Origin: Bedellia somnulentella
Taxonomy: Eukaryota; Arthropoda; Insecta; Lepidoptera; Bedelliidae
NCBI GenBank assembly: GCA_963576735.1
Contig: OY755174.1
Location: 4,960,001-5,024,000, forward strand
Direction: 5' to 3'
Length of the DNA: 64,000 bases
Made by a program: the position numbers and the translations under genes. Under the pieces are notes generated by a model. That model saw only the letters and a list, made by a program, of their open reading frames with translations, ran no database searches and was not told the DNA's origin. Of the stretch, positions 20,218 through 32,020 are shown piece by piece. Position 1 is the first letter of the stretch, and the number at the start of each line of letters is the position of its first letter.

Positions 20218-20428
20218 GTGTAGTGCCGGCGTAGAATGTCACTACCCCTTTCTACTCACGAGTGTTGAAGAGGTGACTAAGGTATGGGCTTTGGTTTTTG
20301 GGTGGAGACCAATTACCAACGATACTTTATTTCTACCATCTTATCTCCTATCACATCCAAATATGGCTGAGGTGTTTCTTGCTCTTGAGCTCTGCTGGCT
20401 AACCCTTTTCGAGATTTACGACCGTGTG
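20218..20428 (+). mobile_element. SINE-like repeat, truncated tail
   Basis: D2 counterpart of 6182-6391. GTAGTGCCGGCGTAGAATG head, ending CGACCGTGTG. Confidence 0.7.
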
Positions 20429-21280
20429 ATATTTTTTTTCGATTATCGTATGGGTGGTTTCAAACAACCGTAAATGTCGCATGACGAGATTTTTAGAACT
20501 CTTACAAAATATTGGCATCCTTCACAAATACAAGTTAAATTCGCCTCGCTTCTTTTTTTGTTTGATGAAAGGCACGGTTTTTAGGTACATAACTAGCTGC
20601 TATGTTATAAGATTGTGCATTTTTATCCCAAAATATTATTTAAGTTTAATAAGTTAATGAAATTTAGAGCCAGCAGCTGTGCACGTTGTCCCTATATACC
20701 TTAATTACATAAGATATGAGGGGCTCTCCAAGCAATGCTTAAAGAACATTGATTAGCTTATAACCTTAGAATCAATCTGCTCTAACACATTACTACTATC
20801 TCTAAAGACATTGAATCATAAAACTTATCTTCTATAAAACCTTTTTTTTGCCTTCTATTTTATGATTGTTGCCCTCGAGTCATCACATTACGTCTCAAGC
20901 GTCCAGAGTGACGTAAACATCAAATAAAGTTGTTTTACTTTGTCTCAATGTGTGAGGGTCGGAGCGAAGGGTGCATTAATGATGTGCCTTTTCTTGGCCG
21001 CTTCTGTAACCAGAAGGTGTTTTCTTTTGAATTTAACGCATTTTTGTATGAGAGCTGATTTAAGTGTGTAGGGGATGAGTCTGGAAACCGTGATGCAGGT
21101 GTCAGCATATTTTATTATATTCGTGACTGTTTTCAATAAATGTGTGATTTGTATTTCGAAAAGTTTATTTGTGCAAGCTTTAAGATCACTGAAACTGTAA
21201 TACTAAGCAAAATTGTAAATTCACGTGCCTCAAGTAAATATTGAAATATTTTCAAAATTACTTAGTTATACTTGATGACA

Positions 21281-21897
21281 TGATGAAGACATTAAAAGAA
21301 GAGTAAAAAAGGGTAATGCGGTAAATGGAGCACTGGATAGTCTCATGTCTAGTCAATCGGTGTCCGAAAAGGCCCGAATGGCTGTGCATGATGCTGTCCT
21401 CCTTTTTACGCTTATGTATGGCAGTGAATGTTGGGTGTGGCAGAAGAAGCATGAAAGCAGAGTGAATGCAGTAAAAATGAGATCCTCAGAAAAGTTTGTA
21501 ATGTAAGGTTATGTGATCGTGTGAGGAATGATGTGATTCGTGAAAGGTGTGGTGTAAAAGATGATATTGTAAGGAAGATAGAAAAAGGAATGTTGAGATG
21601 GTTTGGGCACATAGAGAGGATGGATGACAGTAAAGTGGTGAAAGAGATCTTTAGAGCCAATGTGGAAGGTAATGTTAGTAGAAGACGACCTCGGAGGACA
21701 CATTTAGATCAAATAGAAAATGTGCTCAAAAAGGCAGGTGTCCGAAGTACGAAGAATAAAAGAGCATGTATGAAAAGATTGATGGATGTGAATGAAGCTA
21801 GAGAGGTTTGCCAAGTTCGTACAAAGTGGCGATCGATAGTCTCTGCCTACACCAATGGGAACTAATGGCGTGAGAATATGTATGTATGTATGTATAA
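21281..21897 (+). mobile_element. RTE-clade LINE, 5'-truncated, 11-bp TSD
   Basis: Flanked by ACTTGATGACA at 21270-21280 and 21898-21908; copy 1 has the empty site near 7262. It encodes the C-terminal part of the RTE protein. A frameshift lies near 21480. After it an open frame (21521-21865) contains DRVRNDVIRERCGVKDD, MLRWFGHIERMDD and RRPRRTHLDQ and ends at SAYTNGN with the natural stop. The tail is GTGAGAATATG(TATG)n. A typical 5'-truncated target-primed insertion, recent relative to the duplication. Confidence 0.9.
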
Positions 21898-21998
21898 ACT
21901 TGATGACAAACTAGAATTGTCACATAATTCAATTATCAAATGATATCGAAAACTTTTGTTATTGTAAGCTTAGACAGTGGAAACACTGCATTTAAAAT

Positions 21999-22153
21999 GT
22001 ACACATACTCATATACTCACGGCTATAAATCCAAGAAAGGGGTAGCCAGAGCTTCAGTGTCAGAAGCTCCTCAGCCACATTTGGAAGTTGATAGGGGACG
22101 AGATAGTATACATACAGTATCGTTGGTGATGGGTTTCCAACCGCATCGCCCAA
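21999..22153 (-). mobile_element. SINE-like repeat, 5' part missing
   Basis: CATATACTCACGGCTATAAA through GGTTTCCAACCGCATCGCCC. It stops about 10 bp before the target site of LINE copy B. The corresponding SINE in copy 1 breaks off at 7800. Confidence 0.75.
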
Positions 22154-22171
22154 TAATGCAATATCTTCTAA

Positions 22172-24910
22172 AAAATACTTTGTTTGACAGAACACTGGTT
22201 AAAAACAGAACAAATGAAGTTTAGTTTAAAGAATTACACGGTGGGCAGTTGTTTTAACAGAGAGTCCATAATGTGTGGGGGTAGTATGATACTATTATAT
22301 GTAGACATTAAATTTAAAGAAAGAAAAGACATCTGTAGACTCTCTGTTGAACAACATGTAGAAATCTCATGCATTGAATTGAGCAAGTATATAATTTTGT
22401 GTGTATATCGCCCACCCAAAGGTAACTATGACATCTTTGAAGCAGCGATGGAGGATGCTTTGGGGATGGCTTCCTGCAGCTCCAGAGAGGTTGTAGTTTG
22501 TGGGGATTTCAATGTTGACTTATTAGGTGAGGGTCTAGTAAAGGAGAGAATCTTAACATTTTTTCAATCATTTAATCTTCTAAATGTATTTAATGAGCCA
22601 ACCCGAATTACCTCGACCTCTGCAACATGTTTAGATAATATTTATTGCAATTGTGACTACTCTGGTCACTTCCTTTTTGATAGCATTACCTCAGACCACA
22701 AGGGACAATTCATAAATTTAGAATTTACCATTGAAAAGAAAAAGTCAATTGTATGTAGACAGATAACAGAAAAAAAACTTAGCTTATTTGAAAATAATAT
22801 TAGGTCTAGCATCAGCCCCCCAATGAGAAGCAGTGAAACATTAGAGAATTGTCTTTCTTTCATCAATGAGCTAAAAACAGAATTTAAGAAAATCTTTAAA
22901 ACTAAGGTAATACTATGTAATACAAAATGCTCTTTTGCTGAATGGGCCACTGCTGGAATTAGAATAAGTAGAGATCACCTATATAACATTTATAGAGAAA
23001 AGTCCTATAACTTCAACCAAGATTTTATTATTTATGTCAGAAATTATTCAAAAATTTTCAAAAAAGTTTGTGGTGAAGCTAAATCTAGATGCATAAAACA
23101 TAAAATTAAGAATTCTTCTAACAAGAGTAAGACTGTCTGGAAAATAATTAACAGTGAAACTGGAAAACTAAAGTCCCCGCATGATCTCAATTTATTATTA
23201 GATAATGAACTGATACAGTCAAGATCACAAATTGCTGACATTTTTGAAAATCATTTTATAAATACCCCCACTCAGACAACAGAGAAATTAAATTCATGTC
23301 CCCAAAAAGCTCTTGAGTTGTTGGAACAAAATGTTACCAAAACAACAGCACAGTTTTCTTTCAAGTATGTTGACAGTAATGATATAATTAAAAATTTTAA
23401 AACCATTAATCTTAAAAAAACCGAAGACATAACAGGAATGTCAGTTTTCGTCATAAACAGAATAATAAATATAATCGCTCCCCATTTAACGATACTTTTT
23501 AATAAATGTATAGATATAGGAGAATTTCCAGACTGTATGAAGTTAAGTAGGCTCATCCCACTACATAAATCAGGAGATAGTCAGGACTTTACCAACTATA
23601 GGCCTATTTCTATTTTACCAGTTCTCAGTAAGGTTTTCGAGAAAATCATGTCCAACCAAATGCTTTCATATTTCAATAAAAATAATATATTCCATGACGA
23701 GCAATATGGTTTTACTAAAGGTAGGTCTACTGTAGATGCAGGAGTGTCACTAATGAAACATATTTTTAATTCATGGGAAAACTCCCGGGATGCGTTAGGT
23801 ATATTTTGTGACCTCACAAAAGCTTTTGATTGTGTAAAAAAGGAAATAGCGTTGACTAAACTTAAATATTACGGTTTTGACGAGCAAGCACTGAAATTAA
23901 TGGCATCATATCTTGATAAAAGAACTTTAAAGGTAGATATTAATGGAACCACGTCGAAAGGATCGGAAATAGAGATGGGCGTTCCTCAAGGTTCTATACT
24001 TGGCCCATTACTGTTTCTGATTTATATTAATGATTTACCATTTATGGTACAAAAGTATTCTGAGATAGTTATGTTTGCAGATGACACATCTTTAATATTT
24101 AATGTAGCGAGATCCTCTACATCTCTTGACGACGTAAATAAAGCTATCTCACTGGTATTGCATTGGTTTACTGCAAATAACCTGGTTCTGAATGCCAAAA
24201 AAACTAAATGTATTAAATTTACTTTACCGAATGTTAGGCAAGTTGACGCCAATATTGTTATTGACAGTGAAAAAGTAGAATTAGTGAAAGAGACAAAATT
24301 CCTAGGGATAATAATCGATTCTAAGTTGCAATGGGGACCCCATATACTAACACTTTCTAAAAGGCTGAGCTCAGCAGCGTATGCCGTGCGTAAGATTAGA
24401 GAAATAGCAGACATAGAAACAGCTCGCATTGTTTATTTCAGTTATTTTCATAGTATTATGTCGTACGGTATTTTATTATGGGGTAAAGCGGCTGATGTTC
24501 ATAAAGTTTTTGTCTTACAAAAGCGAGCTATCCGATCTATTTACATGTAAAGGTCGAGGTATTCGTTGCGCGAAAAATTTAAAGATATTGGCATTTTAAC
24601 TGTCCCTTGCCAATACATATTTGAGAATTTAATGTATGCCAAAAAGAATATAGGCCAATTTAGTAAAGTTAGTGATAGGCATACTGTTAACACTCGGAAT
24701 AAGGAGAAACTTAACGTACCGAAGTGGAGACTTAATAAAGTAAGTAACTCCTTTATGGGACTATCCCTGAAAATGTTCAATAAACTCCCTTCTGACATAT
24801 TGGAATTGCCTGTGGCATCTTTTAAAAAGGCAATTAAAGCCATGCTTTTAAAGAAATCTTACTACAGTGTTCAAGATTTTTTAAACGACAAGGACCCAAC
24901 GCGCACATGA
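22172..24910 (+). pseudogene. CR1-like LINE ORF2 (EN-RT), truncated and with one stop
   Basis: Counting from the Leu codon at 22184 as residue 1: the endonuclease portion shows LTEHWLK, YRPPKGNY (~72), CGDFNVDLLG (~104-115) and SDHKGQF. The RT core shows LIPLHKSGD and NYRPISILP (~450-475), GFTKGRSTVDAG, FCDLTKAFDCV (~540-550, first catalytic Asp), GVPQGSILGPLL (599-610) and FADD (631-634). The C-terminal domain runs to the natural stop at 24908-24910. A single TAA at 24548-24550 replaces the Leu codon seen in copy A (MLRSR versus M*RSR). The frame continues unchanged after it. With the N-terminus missing and the stop, it is not functional, but it is the best RT template in the window. Confidence 0.9.
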
Positions 24911-25283
24911 CCATGTCCGTAAAGCTATAAATCTTCCCTCGTTATTCCTAGGAATAATTGTCTGGTGAGGATTTTTTCTTCTCACGTTATGTGATTGGTT
25001 TTTGTGATGGACAATTTATTTTAATTATGTCAAACTAGCGTTTGGTTTGGTCGCTTAGAAAATCTTTTGTAAAGTAAAAACATGTTTATAAACTGAAATT
25101 GTACAAACCATATTTTGAAAAAATGAAAAAATGTGAATGTAAAGAGTTTCTTTGTTGCTTCTTCTCTTTACGAACACCTTCCGAAGCAACGGATTAACGA
25201 TTAATTTAAAACTTTGACGTTCAAAAAATGTTAGTATTTAACTTTATTTTGAAAAATAAACTTTTTGACTTTTTTTTTTTGAC
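22172..25283 (+). mobile_element. CR1-like LINE, copy B (5'-truncated)
   Basis: Same family as 15986-19906, in opposite orientation. It lacks ORF1 and the first ~60 codons of ORF2, so it is 5'-truncated. The 3' UTR contains AATAAA at about 25255, followed by CTTTTTGAC and a run of 12 T's. A probable 7-bp TSD CTTCTAA is at 22165-22171 and 25284-25290. The copy retains the region deleted in copy A. Confidence 0.85.
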
Positions 25284-25354
25284 TTCTAATATAAACTAGA
25301 TTGTAATAAACTCCTTTCGCACTTCCTATCACAACCACGAGATAAAATCAGTTA

Positions 25355-25598
25355 CATACATATACTCACAGCTATAAGTCCCTAGAAGGGGTAGCCAGAG
25401 CTAAGGAGTTAGAAATTCCTCAGCCACTTTTGGAAACTTGTGTGGGGAAAAGATGGTAAAATAAAGGTTGTTGGTGATAGGTCTCCAACCGCATCGCCCA
25501 AAAATCCCTTAAAAGCCCCGAATACCGTTAGTCGCCTCTTACGTACACCCACCGGAAGAAATGGGGTAGTGCTATTCTAATCCGACACTGCACAGCTC
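25355..25598 (-). mobile_element. SINE-like repeat with 10-bp TSD
   Basis: Complete reverse-strand copy from CATACATATACTCAC to CACTGCACAGCTC. Flanked by AAATCAGTTA at 25345-25354 and 25599-25608. Confidence 0.9.
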
Positions 25599-25688
25599 AA
25601 ATCAGTTAGTGCTGGTCAAATTCAATTCTACAAAACATATTTAACTATCTACTATATATACTATACTATATAATATACTATATAATGT

Positions 25689-25747
25689 AAGCGCTATATA
25701 TAGTATATATATATATACTATATATATATATACTATATATAGCGCTT
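25689..25747. repeat. 59-nt near-perfect AT palindrome
   Basis: AAGCGCTATATATAGTATAT ... to ATAGCGCTT reads the same on both strands except for the single central base, giving 29-bp arms. It sits in a wider TA/CTATA-rich stretch (25650-25747). It could extrude as a cruciform or mark an assembly or replication hot spot. No element affiliation recognised. Confidence 0.8.
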
Positions 25748-25859
25748 CTTCTAATCTTCTGACATAAATGTGTACCAAATAGTAACATTTTTCAACAAAC
25801 ATCAACACGAATACAATATAACTAAAGCCTATAAAACTGGAACCAAAACTTAGGTGATA

Positions 25860-26050
25860 ATGATAGATTGTATTCAAACTTCAGGCATTAGTTAAATTGC
25901 TCAGAAATCGTTCTAAAACCACCTCCAATATGGTATTAGAATTGAGGACTACCGCAAACCTCGGCAAATGTCTTGAATACTTAGTGATTTCAATTTACGA
26001 ATAACAGCTACCAGTGGGATATTCAATTGAATAATATACCTTATAATATT
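25860..26050. other. Unique non-coding DNA
   Basis: No recognisable gene or repeat between the palindrome region and the degenerate SINE. Confidence 0.4.
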
Positions 26051-26054
26051 GCTC

Positions 26055-26376
26055 GTATTAACAACCGAGATAGCTCAATGGTTCGAATGCATCGGTTTGA
26101 TACCCTTCACCAACGTCGTTGCTAAATTTAATTTTTAATTATTAATGATTGATAACGGTGAGGGTGCTAATCATTGTGAGGAAACCCACATGGCTAAGTT
26201 GTACTGAGTCATGTGACAGTGTATTCGTACAAAACGGCGAAAGGCCTGCCCTCCATCACGCGAGTATACTATCCAAACAAAACGTGGGTGCTCTGAACAC
26301 CAGATAACAATGTCATATCGTGTTCAGAACCTCTGCCAACTCCTCTGGAAATATTCGGCGTAAACGTTTGAGTTGA
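26055..26376 (+). mobile_element. Old tRNA-headed SINE
   Basis: TAGCTCAATGG A-box relic, CGTGAGG-like and GAGGAAACCCACATGGC body, GGCGAAAGGCCTGCCC, ending TTCGGCGTAAACG. Head partly lost around the B box. The outer stem of the body hairpin (CTGAACAC..GTGTTCAG) is intact despite overall decay. Confidence 0.75.
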
Positions 26377-26379
26377 GAA

Positions 26380-27200
26380 TTATCGAACACAAATAAAACC
26401 ACCTAATAAGTATGTGAATAGTGTGATAAGAATTTAATGGAAGCTGATTTAATTTGGAGATTTGATGAGCGAAATAATTAAAAAAAAAATGCTTACAATA
26501 TCCCAAACCGTACCGCACTTAAGTCAACAAATAGAAAAAAATTAGTTCTATTTTACATGGCAAAGTTATTTTTCATATTTTTGACAAAATATCTAGAAAA
26601 TGAATAGAAAATCAGTGCCGTAAGTCTAAATTTGTAAATGTCTAAATGTTTTTTCTTGCATGTTGTTTATACTTCAGTCGACAGCAAATAAAAATAAAGC
26701 AATGTTTGCCATCACTGCAGAAGCTCTCAGGCCGGAGCTTTCTCGACTAGTCCTGTTTACATCGCGGTTCCAAAGATGCCATTACGTGTACGAACAAATT
26801 TATAATGCAAATACGATTACACGCCTCCTACGGCGGGGCTTCGGAAGCTAATGCACTAGCCGACGCTTCGTACTCTACTTTACATGACACTGAAATATTT
26901 TCAATCTACCCACTATATCCTATCTCTTTCATAATGTCTATATTGAAGAGGGATGGATGATCGTGTTTGTTTGTATCGTACGTCGAGTTAAATCGAATCG
27001 TCTGTTTGAACACGTAGAAATATTGTTTGAACTGCATACGGATTGCCAGAAATGTTTTCAACGAGCTAAAATTGGTTATCCTAGAATATTAACGGGCTTA
27101 AATACTAGGTATTCATCGTACTGAAAAATCTAAAAGACCAGTTCTTCACGGGCACTTCTAAAATAAAAGACTTAAAAATAAAAACTTTAAATCGTAATCC
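26380..27200. other. Unique DNA, no supported gene
   Basis: A 63-codon frame at 26660-26851 includes a somewhat GC-rich stretch (26705-26875), but I recognise no domain and see no splice or transcription signals that would support it. Confidence 0.35.
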
Positions 27201-27204
27201 TAAA

Positions 27205-27330
27205 TAGATACATACTTACACTCGCGCCATGGGTTCCCATTGGCGTAGGCAGAGACTTATGATTGCCACTCCGTACGATCCTGGCGAACGCTCACTTTAT
27301 TCACAGCCATCAATATTTTTATTTCTAAAT
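27205..27330 (-). mobile_element. RTE-clade LINE 3' fragment
   Basis: ATACTTACACTCGCGCCATG tail, TTCCCATTGGCGTAGGCAGA and CGTACGATCCTGGCGAACG are the reversed last ~100 bp of the RTE LINE. Confidence 0.7.
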
Positions 27331-27353
27331 TAAGCTTAGTTGTAATTGTATCA

Positions 27354-27736
27354 AGCAACCGTGATAGCCCAGTAGGTAGAACACTCGGTTATCGTGCAAA
27401 CGACTAGTGTTCAAATCCTGGGTCGGGCCTACACCAATTTGTCTTTTCTAAAGACATATGTGTGGTTAATTTATCATGGTTGTTAACGGTGAGGGAGAAC
27501 GTCGTGAGGAAACCCACATGGCTGAGTTGTACTTAGTCATGTGACAGTGTATTCGTACAAACGGCGATAGGCCTGCCCCCTATCACGTGAGTACACTGTC
27601 CATGCAAAACGTGGGTACTCTGAACACCAGGTGACAAAGTCACGTGATTTTCAGAAGTATTAGTACCTCTGCCAACCCCTTCGGAGATATTCGGCGTGAA
27701 CGTTTATGTTATGTTATGTTATGTTATGTTATGTTA
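27354..27736 (+). mobile_element. tRNA-headed SINE, near-consensus, 13-bp TSD
   Basis: Flanked by TGTAATTGTATCA at 27341-27353 and 27737-27749. Begins AGCAACCGTGATAGCCCAG, B box GTTCAAATCC, complete body, tail of several TTATG units. A good reference copy for the family. Confidence 0.9.
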
Positions 27737-28114
27737 TGTAATTGTATCACTTCATATATTTTAAAATACAGTACAGCAAAACACAATACAGGAATATGTT
27801 GAGGGTTTTATGCAAAAAGTGTTAGAAAGCGAACAATAGTAGAGTTTTTAGTATCTCTTTGAGTCAGTCGCTGACACAGGCTGAGTAGCCGGTGAATGGG
27901 CCGCGGTAACAATGCATGGATCGGCCTGACTGAATTGTGCCAACAAAGGCAAACACGCCCATATTCCGTTTTGCTTTTAAACAAAAAGACTGTGTGATTT
28001 CAATTTTGCAGTCATCTGTTGTTTACTATATGTTAGGTTTTTTGTGGGTTTTGTAGATTTAGGAGGACGTATGGAGCTTTAAATGGTTTTTATGATTTTT
28101 ACATATCTAAATAT

Positions 28115-28235
28115 ATTCATCATCATTATCGGTCAATAGAAGTCTACTAACGTACACAGACTTCCTCTAAAGATTTCTGAAGAACCAGTCATGTGTTGCA
28201 ATCTCCAAGCCCCACCGGAATATACATTATATACT
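28115..28235 (-). mobile_element. RTE-type LINE (second family) 3' end, degenerate
   Basis: TTCATCATCATTATCGG followed by TAGAAGTCTACTAACG and CCTCTAAAGATTTCTGAAGA resembles the reversed 3' end of the common lepidopteran RTE family that ends in (GAT)n. Also seen at 39763-39872 and 47686-47820. Confidence 0.5.
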
Positions 28236-28360
28236 AACACTATCAGTCCCGATTGATTAGGCAGAGACTAATAATGACTACTTTGTAATATCCAATGAGA
28301 AACAAATATCATGTTCTCATCGTTTTTAGCAACATCTCCAAAAAAAAAGTGAAAAAGGTA

Positions 28361-28563
28361 TATAGAGCCAAGTTTGATATTAATATTAGTAGGAGACGAA
28401 GGAGATTACAAATATGGACCAAATAAAGACTGTGCTCAAAAAGGCAGGCGTCCGTAGCCTAAAGAATATATGAGCATGTATGAAAGGATTTATGAATCTA
28501 GACAAAGCTTGAGAGGTAAGTCAGTATCACAGAAAGTGACGATTGATGGTCTGTGTCTACCCC
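28361..28563 (+). mobile_element. RTE-clade LINE 3' fragment, degenerate
   Basis: AATATTAGTAGGAGACGAAG, GTGCTCAAAAAGGCAGGCGT, GAGCATGTATGAAAGGATTT and CTACCCCAATG preserve the C-terminal coding order, with several stops and shifts. Confidence 0.7.
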
Positions 28564-28565
28564 AA

Positions 28566-28646
28566 TGCCTCTACCCATAATCGGTTCTTACGACATCCAC
28601 GGAAAAAGGGGGAAGTATAATTCTACACCGATTTTACACACCCAAC
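28566..28646 (-). mobile_element. SINE-like head fragment
   Basis: GGTTCTTACGACATCCACGG, GGGGGAAGTATAATTCTAC and CCGATTTTACACAC are the reversed head of the (TATG)n SINE, abutting the RTE fragment end. Confidence 0.55.
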
Positions 28647-28649
28647 CAC

Positions 28650-31410
28650 GTTTTGGTAATAATTACGGACTAAAGCAGTGGAAAAGGTACTAAAATTTGT
28701 ACCATTACGAGATTTTTGTCCCCCGGTATTTAGATTAACCACTTACATACTGTCTAGACATTGTATTTACGTGACAGAGAACACGGCTTGTCACGTAGGA
28801 TACGAATAAATTAACATATGACTAATTATAACTAGCATGCATACTCACGGGTTTGATTCAGAATCTGAAAATGTTCTACCACCTTGTCAAATTCGGATTT
28901 GTTTTGTAAAGTATGTCATAGTCGTTGATGTGTCTCCACTCCAATCATATAGACCAACAGTCACTTCAAAAATCCTTAAATATTTAATTAGGTTAGCGAT
29001 ATTCTAAGCTAAAATAACATTGAACATTACTTTACACTTTATTAAATGTATCTGGAATATCAAGAAGCTTTACCTAAACTTCATAATTACGACAAGGTCT
29101 ACACGCGAGCTAAATCATAAAAAGTTACGCACCTAAAGCGGGGAGATTTGCAAAAGTGATATGTTATTATGTTCTAACACAAGCACATTTGTATTCCTCT
29201 TTTGTAAGACCGATAAAATTTCAGCCGTCTGGTTATCATTAAAGGGTAATTCTCTTTACGTTTGCAAGCATTTATTCAGCCTTGTAATTATTCTGCGGGA
29301 ATAAGGCCCCGTAAATAAAGCGGGATAAGCGAGGCTTATATAAATCATTCGTGGCGGATTCCCGTTTAATTCGTGGATACAAGAACAAAGCCCGTTGAAA
29401 TAAATATACAGCAATGTGCCGTCACCGGTGGGGAATTAGGAGTTTTCCAACGTTCACCAGCAGTTTTCAATTTGCTACAGTTGAATAGTCGGAAAAAATC
29501 GTACGATGTTGCATCGACAAACGGCGATAGAAGTTACTAGTACTTTTGATAATGTACAACACTTTTCACAGTATATTAAATAAAAGTCGTCTAACACGGC
29601 AGTGGTGATGCCTAAAAAATTGTCTTATTTTAGCGAATATTTCTATTTCTAATAAATAATAAATTATAGATGAAACCGAGAGTGTATACGCGTTTGGGGA
29701 GAAATGAGGTTTAAAAATTTTGAAACTTAGAATAATGGTAATTTTTTGTGCCTTGTTTGTTTTATACTCTTTACTCAAATTTCAAAAAGTGAAGAAAAAT
29801 TCATAATAAATATAAAAGTTCCCATCAGGTTCTTTAATATAATGTTTTGAAGTAGCTGGTGCAAGTGATTAATTTTAATGATTTTTTCTCTTTTTTCGTT
29901 AAATAGTGACTAAATTATTTCGCATGTTTTGTGAAAATTATGTCCTAGAATATTTCTTTTTCCAATTGTTAATAGTTAACTTAAACTTTTGCTATACTTT
30001 TGGCACATGTGAGCTACATTGTTTGCTCTACGCCTTTTGAACAAATTAGAAATAAAGTTCACAACGTATTACTTTCCAAAGTTTGTTTGAATAAAAGAAA
30101 CAGCTCAGACACAAAGATGTCTTTTTCAAACATATGTATCGTTTGAAATGTCAAGCAAAATAATATGCAGTCGAAATATTTCGTAAATATATTTTTTCTT
30201 TTAGACGCCACTCCACTTTGTGACGCGTGAATCTCGAGAGAGTTAAATAAACACTTACGCACGTCTTACTTTGACGAAACTCTTTTGAGCCTTACAAAGA
30301 ATAGAAGTTTTCTCAATTATATAAATAACAGTCGATGCGCTCAAAGGACCTTTCTTGCGCACGAATTAATTGGCTTGAAAGAGCTTAGTAAATATATTTT
30401 TCGCGTAATATACATCTTGACTGAGAAACGAGACTTTAAAATATTAAAATTTATCAGTCATTTAATAATTGAGAGAGTAAAGTATGGTCAAAGAAAGGGT
30501 ATCGATCGCCTAAGATATGTGATAGTGAAATTCTAAGACGATGCAATATTTGTATTTATCATTGAAAAATATCGGCTTTCTCATTACACCAACACTATTT
30601 GCTATAATAACTTGTGAAAATGGACATAAACACCGAGAAAGCCAACATAAATATTATAAAAGTACTATATTTAAAACTTGTAATGTAATTCACGTACGGA
30701 ATCGCGGTATCCCCTAACATAGGCTTTGTACAGCCTAATAGGGGGCCGTAAAAATGTTTAATACCTACTCGGCTAATAAAGAATATTTTGATTCAGATTT
30801 TTAACGGTAGTCATTTATATTTTTTTGAAAATGTTGGGAAAGAGGGTAAAAAAGGACAGATTTCTAGCCACATTGCCTATCAATCACTCAATAGCCCGGT
30901 ACCCTTACTGAACTCGTACAGATCCTCTGAAAATTATGGTTTAGAGTTATACTAATCCGATCATTTACATCACATACCTCATTTTAATAATAAACAGTTT
31001 TGTTATCAAATATGCCATTTATCTTTCGTTATTCTCAGAAATATCAATAATGTAACGGTAATACTAAATAATTATTTGTGGGATCCAAAGAAAATAAACG
31101 ATAGTTGAGCTACGAGATTTCAACTATGGCGTAGCTAAAAAAATAATAACAACGAAAAGCCACAAAAAAACCAATATGACGACAGGATGTAACAGCAGGA
31201 AAAAGCAGCCGCAATCGACAAAAATATATTCGTCACATTTGATATTCTGCGCAGAGATTCGCACAAAAGAAAATTGGTCAAGCGACGGACATGCAGCATT
31301 GTCACACAGATGAGGGGTTATCTTTTGCAGTTGACTACACCAACATCGACAAACAATAATGATTTCAAAAAAGAGGAAGCTGTGGATGTATTAGTTTATT
31401 TTCAATATGT
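28650..31410. other. Unique non-coding DNA
   Basis: About 2.7 kb without a recognised repeat family. Several short frames (29566-29778 minus, 30059-30262 minus, 30285-30536 plus) show no domain or codon signature I can support. Probably intron or intergenic DNA of the host. Confidence 0.4.
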
Positions 31411-31412
31411 TT

Positions 31413-31437
31413 TGTGTGTGTGTGTGTGTGTGTGTGT
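31413..31437. repeat. (GT)n microsatellite
   Basis: Uninterrupted GT dinucleotide run of about 12 units. Confidence 0.95.
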
Positions 31438-31522
31438 TTGTACGTTATTTTTAGATGGCTAGGTGTAACAAAATAATCGTTTTTTTATGACTCTATGTAA
31501 TTTTAACACCAATTTTCCTACC

Positions 31523-31610
31523 AATATTCATGGCTATAAATTCAAAAAGGGGGTAGCCAGAGCCTTTGAATTGACATCTCCTTATTTCTAGAAATTGATA
31601 CGGCAACATA
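31523..31610 (-). mobile_element. SINE-like 3' fragment
   Basis: CATGGCTATAAATTCAAAAA and GGGGGTAGCCAGAGCC followed by GAAATTGATACGG. Only the distal third is recognisable. Confidence 0.6.
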
Positions 31611-32020
31611 TAGTAAGTTTAACTGCGCTGGCTTTAGAAAGAACTTGGTTTGTATATTATTCTGTATGTATAAGTTTCTGATCAAAATGCTCTACACGTG
31701 CAAATGACAGGCCTAATTTTGATACTGTAAATCATTTTTCCTAGCAACGTAATCCAAGGAGAATGTATGTGACACAATAAACACAGTTCTGTATACGGGC
31801 TGCAGAATACATCGCGCAAATAAAATAATATTCGCCGCTCGTGATCGGAATGCAATCCGAAAAAAGTAGGTGATGTTTACTTGAGCTTAGTGTAGCTCGT
31901 TTTTGGGTTTGTCATGTCTTGATACTTTTGTAAGTATGAAACTTGGGTAAAACATGAACATTTGTGTTTTGTCTCTGTATATTTGGTACTCTAACATGAA
32001 ATTTAGTTATTGAAAAAGTA

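Larger units (their letters stand above)
12735..22049 (+). repeat. Direct duplication, copy 2 (D2)
   Basis: Colinear with 2228-7800 once later insertions are removed. Those insertions are a SINE (14898-15164), a CR1-like LINE (15986-19906) and an RTE LINE fragment (21281-21897). It begins right at the outer edge of the Helitron (12733) and runs past the point where copy 1 breaks off. A ~170-bp segment present in copy 1 is deleted here between short AATGTT repeats (near 14009). Confidence 0.85.

Noticed and set aside
22234..24429. Several long minus-strand frames opposite the LINE ORF2
   Set aside because: They are antisense shadows of a clearly recognisable EN-RT reading frame.
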